A program made the position numbers and the translations under genes. A DNA stretch of 46,445 bases from NCBI RefSeq assembly GCF_004348265.1, contig NZ_SMNT01000035.1, positions 1 to 46,445 of the forward strand. The letters are read 5' to 3'. This DNA is from Methylobacterium segetis. GTDB lineage: Bacteria > Pseudomonadota > Alphaproteobacteria > Rhizobiales > Beijerinckiaceae. Position 1 is the first letter of the stretch. Every line of letters begins with the position of its first letter. Shown here piece by piece: positions 46,301 through 46,445 of the stretch. Below the pieces are notes generated by a model that worked only from the letters and a program-made list of their open reading frames with translations, made no database searches and was not told where the DNA came from.

Positions 46301-46445
46301 ACGTCTCTCTGCCGCAGGCCGTCGAGCAGCGCCGTGTGGCCGAGGCGGGTCGTCCGGCCTCGCCGAACGTGCGCGCCTCGTCGGCACCGGCCGCGGCCGG
46401 CCCCGCCCCGCGGGCGCCCGCGGCCGCGATGGGCGCGCCGCAACC
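40375..46445 (+). CDS. Giant membrane-anchored hendecad-repeat protein (GPR/RgsE-like, 3' partial)
   Basis: Open from the ATG at 40375 to the window end, 2023 complete codons so far. Cytosolic acidic N-terminus (about 1-110), two membrane helices (about 117-138 and 145-175), then a continuous helical rod. Residues from about 291 run in strict 11-residue repeats (consensus xLDxRxxxLxx). The tail past about residue 1649 is heptad-like helix, ending with a Pro/Ala-rich stretch near the window edge. Architecture (two N-terminal helices, more than 2000 residues, apolipoprotein-like repeats) resembles the growth-pole-ring protein GPR of Agrobacterium and RgsE of Sinorhizobium, which form a ring at the growing pole. 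Function here is inferred. The ATG has GAGG about 10 bases upstream. Confidence 0.8.
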   Translation, partial: MATEKKLKDPAEAALSAIEQALNLDLLTPGAEKRSEPRLPDVGDNDPLDEPNGRQTPPRLSFDEPLASDVPPPDRNRPHREGGLLPPDRSLVANDDRRNIGILQQTLRVRPSRKPYLIAAAASFLWLNSLVLLAWSQSGGELKGFLLGLTALQATVGAAAVLGPILLFLITAMLAVRAQEMRLVARAVGEVAVRLAEPESFSTDAVLTMSQTVRREVAAVGDGVERALARAGELETLVRGEIATLERAYSDNEIRIRSLVDELVAQRESIVANAERVRGAIAGTHQSLSQDLEGAAERIVTAMTGAGERVTSALDQRGEAITSALGDRGDAITAALAEAGDRVVEVVSGRGDDLVQRLVTTSEGVRSSLTEVGNALTQSLENRADEVTRAFERTGSLLTSTLADNAGQVARTLAETGTGVIEALDRQGGAVRESFERSAQGLESAFLSRGSELTERFSSTGGEITARFAEIGEGLRAHFAATGTALTDDLAGRGAGLRAEIEAAGANVSEMIESRGRETQAGLALAASGIVESFSQRATGLRDDLVGSVERLADTMGRNGGELAERIEAVADRLHETISVQGSGLETNLAAAGERLGSLVVTRTDAATQALEGAFASLGATFASNAEATLATLRATVEGLNADLGGRSAEAADTIRRSAEETTVALGASTAEAAQALRRSAAGATGELEARTVEAVQIFERRLSATAEALATRTEEAAAQLRDLTESATGAAAERAAALVARFTEATEALRTASDTGASALETRAAGLLADFRSQAEGLHGQMGDRVETSLEALRRTLAELQAAVAERTEEATGAIARAADALGTDIATRIGDVETAFGTHSRGMTDLITQHAEEAHGRLATTGRDIVLAVASQGARVADALNQTGASFAETAESRARAMDEVLGNRLAALQETIARGDILADRISRDTNSLSEVVTGRLEEMDRVITVQGKAVAESIAERAREAREIVETHLGALEERTAKRSEEIGETFATLVTHIDGHLGTRATALNEALIVRTGEMARIMAEGSRDLIQALDARADNMAQDIAARSASLGDALAARSAEIGERLDGQTRDLAQRLDEGASRFDTGVLARLEAIGTALEERSRLIDETFGSQAFEAIRLIEARTRSVDEDLASRTRELIDLIQTRTGEADAALAARADAIRAAFAERADGLGQLIDERTAAMSSELDEKGRIVFGAIGGRVTELARLFDRGGTSLAELIESRGDSVLAKLRETIAEADRMLGDGEGRLGRTLDTRTADISALLDEGVRTVHGLLDARTSEMRMLLDSHARTLSDSLDGRLGPLHDALDERGRDLVATIETTLGRAAGSLDDRTRHLGGLFDERLRDLDALVEGRGLHLAETVDARAQGLRALFDEVLHGLDRLVETRTGAFTEQVDARSRTLAGLFDERLRELDGLVEGRTAALARTIEAQGSALTQAVDSRSEAFTGRIDSRMKTFATLVASRGDALATAFDDRHDAFAALIEERIVAMAAALDERARSHAALADAHTEALGAALDERNATVAALLDERNRQMSEGFERRSAALGSLVDSRGEALSRRLAESAERIVRAIEERGGALVSHVDDRGQAVAETLGSNVERLRAVIDGPVLHLADALAERGDAIERALAETGTPLVEALRARTEELVAQSGESARLLRAAIEDGASRTVAGLAETNDRLRRDLNGVLARIEQANDALKDLVSGAGDNLGAIETGLAGRVQQVEAALAEIAAETSRATEGVSTQVAALKAVSEGALQEASELAASLDRHGRALAERASAHVRTLAEAAGTLETVEGRLSETLSGREGAVTAALAAIEGRSSDLEAQTARFGQMIEETLRAAEERARSVGANLSKAAQQAGATVTGEFERLRSGAGAESERTTEAVRSAIEAASQQMRTVFEESQARFGESVASMREMASAIRSELEATRADLGRGVLEIPRETQDATSEMRRVVSDQIKALNELSALVSRSNRSIDVSLPQAVEQRRVAEAGRPASPNVRASSAPAAAGPAPRAPAAAMGAPQ
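41245..45321 (+). repeat. 33-bp (11-residue) periodic repeat region
   Basis: Two blocks keep exact 33-base phase: 41245-42564 (40 units) and 43342-45321 (60 units); between them are less regular units with at least one 18-residue (11+7) phase shift. In the second block Arg occupies position 5 in about two-thirds of units, hydrophobic residues positions 2 and 9. The repeat is at protein level; the DNA units are diverged. Confidence 0.9.

Noticed and set aside
40291..46443. A 2050-residue open frame on the minus strand opposite the giant gene
   Set aside because: It mirrors the 33-base periodicity of the plus-strand repeats, is rich in Arg, Ala, Glu and Gly, and lacks domains or a start signal. 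In GC-rich DNA with an Asp/Arg/Leu repeat the antisense frame lacks stops by composition.

Overview
The window is a GC-rich (about 70 percent by eye) bacterial chromosome segment that looks like Methylobacterium or Methylorubrum (Hyphomicrobiales, Alphaproteobacteria). The grounds are a lanthanide-type methanol dehydrogenase (xoxF) at the left edge, a pal-cpoB-tilS-ftsH-glmM block typical of the class, an NdvA/ChvA-like beta-glucan exporter, HWE-family histidine kinase signalling, CtrA-type TTAA-N7-TTAA sites, and at the right edge a giant repeat protein resembling the rhizobial growth-pole-ring protein. I see no phage, insertion sequence, CRISPR array, rRNA or tRNA; this is mostly core genome.

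Layout. 1-9.3 kb: xoxF (5' end cut off), a PAS/GAF/HWE hybrid kinase, a YihY membrane protein, the NdvA-like exporter, and a motAB stator pair divergent from it. 9.3-17 kb: a CAP-domain lipoprotein and a large MscS-type channel, an HNH nuclease, small exported proteins, two outer-membrane beta-barrels, and a YjbR-like protein. 17-23.4 kb (minus strand): pal, cpoB, tilS, ftsH, glmM, covering envelope constriction, tRNA-Ile decoding, membrane proteolysis and the amino-sugar precursor of peptidoglycan and LPS. 23.6-25.9 kb: a divergent WcbI/GSCFA pair, probably modifying a surface glycan. 25.9-28.1 kb: hemC, an ABM-fold protein and a putative Kdo hydroxylase. 28.2-31.3 kb: an HTH protein, a small exported protein, a small heat-shock gene preceded by what looks like a sigma-32 promoter and a ROSE-type RNA thermometer, a lysophospholipase-like hydrolase and a SixA-like phosphatase. 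31.3-39.6 kb: aldo/keto reductase, MoxR ATPase, an unknown two-gene membrane unit, a KefB-type antiporter, a CoxE-like VWA protein, and a 2Fe-2S ferredoxin. 39.7 kb to the end: an orphan Hpt protein divergent from a giant (more than 2000 residues in the window) membrane-anchored protein built from 11-residue repeats.

A common thread is cell-envelope and polar-growth biology: periplasmic glucan export, outer-membrane proteins, Tol-Pal parts, LPS/Kdo modification, stress-responsive channels and proteases, and the giant protein. The most notable items are the giant hendecad protein (two phase-perfect repeat blocks of 40 and 60 units), the promoter-thermometer arrangement of the hsp20 gene, CtrA-like sites next to envelope genes, and the unexplained operon of a coiled-coil membrane protein with a translationally coupled partner upstream of moxR. 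All functional calls come from reading motifs and remembered family features; no database search was run.
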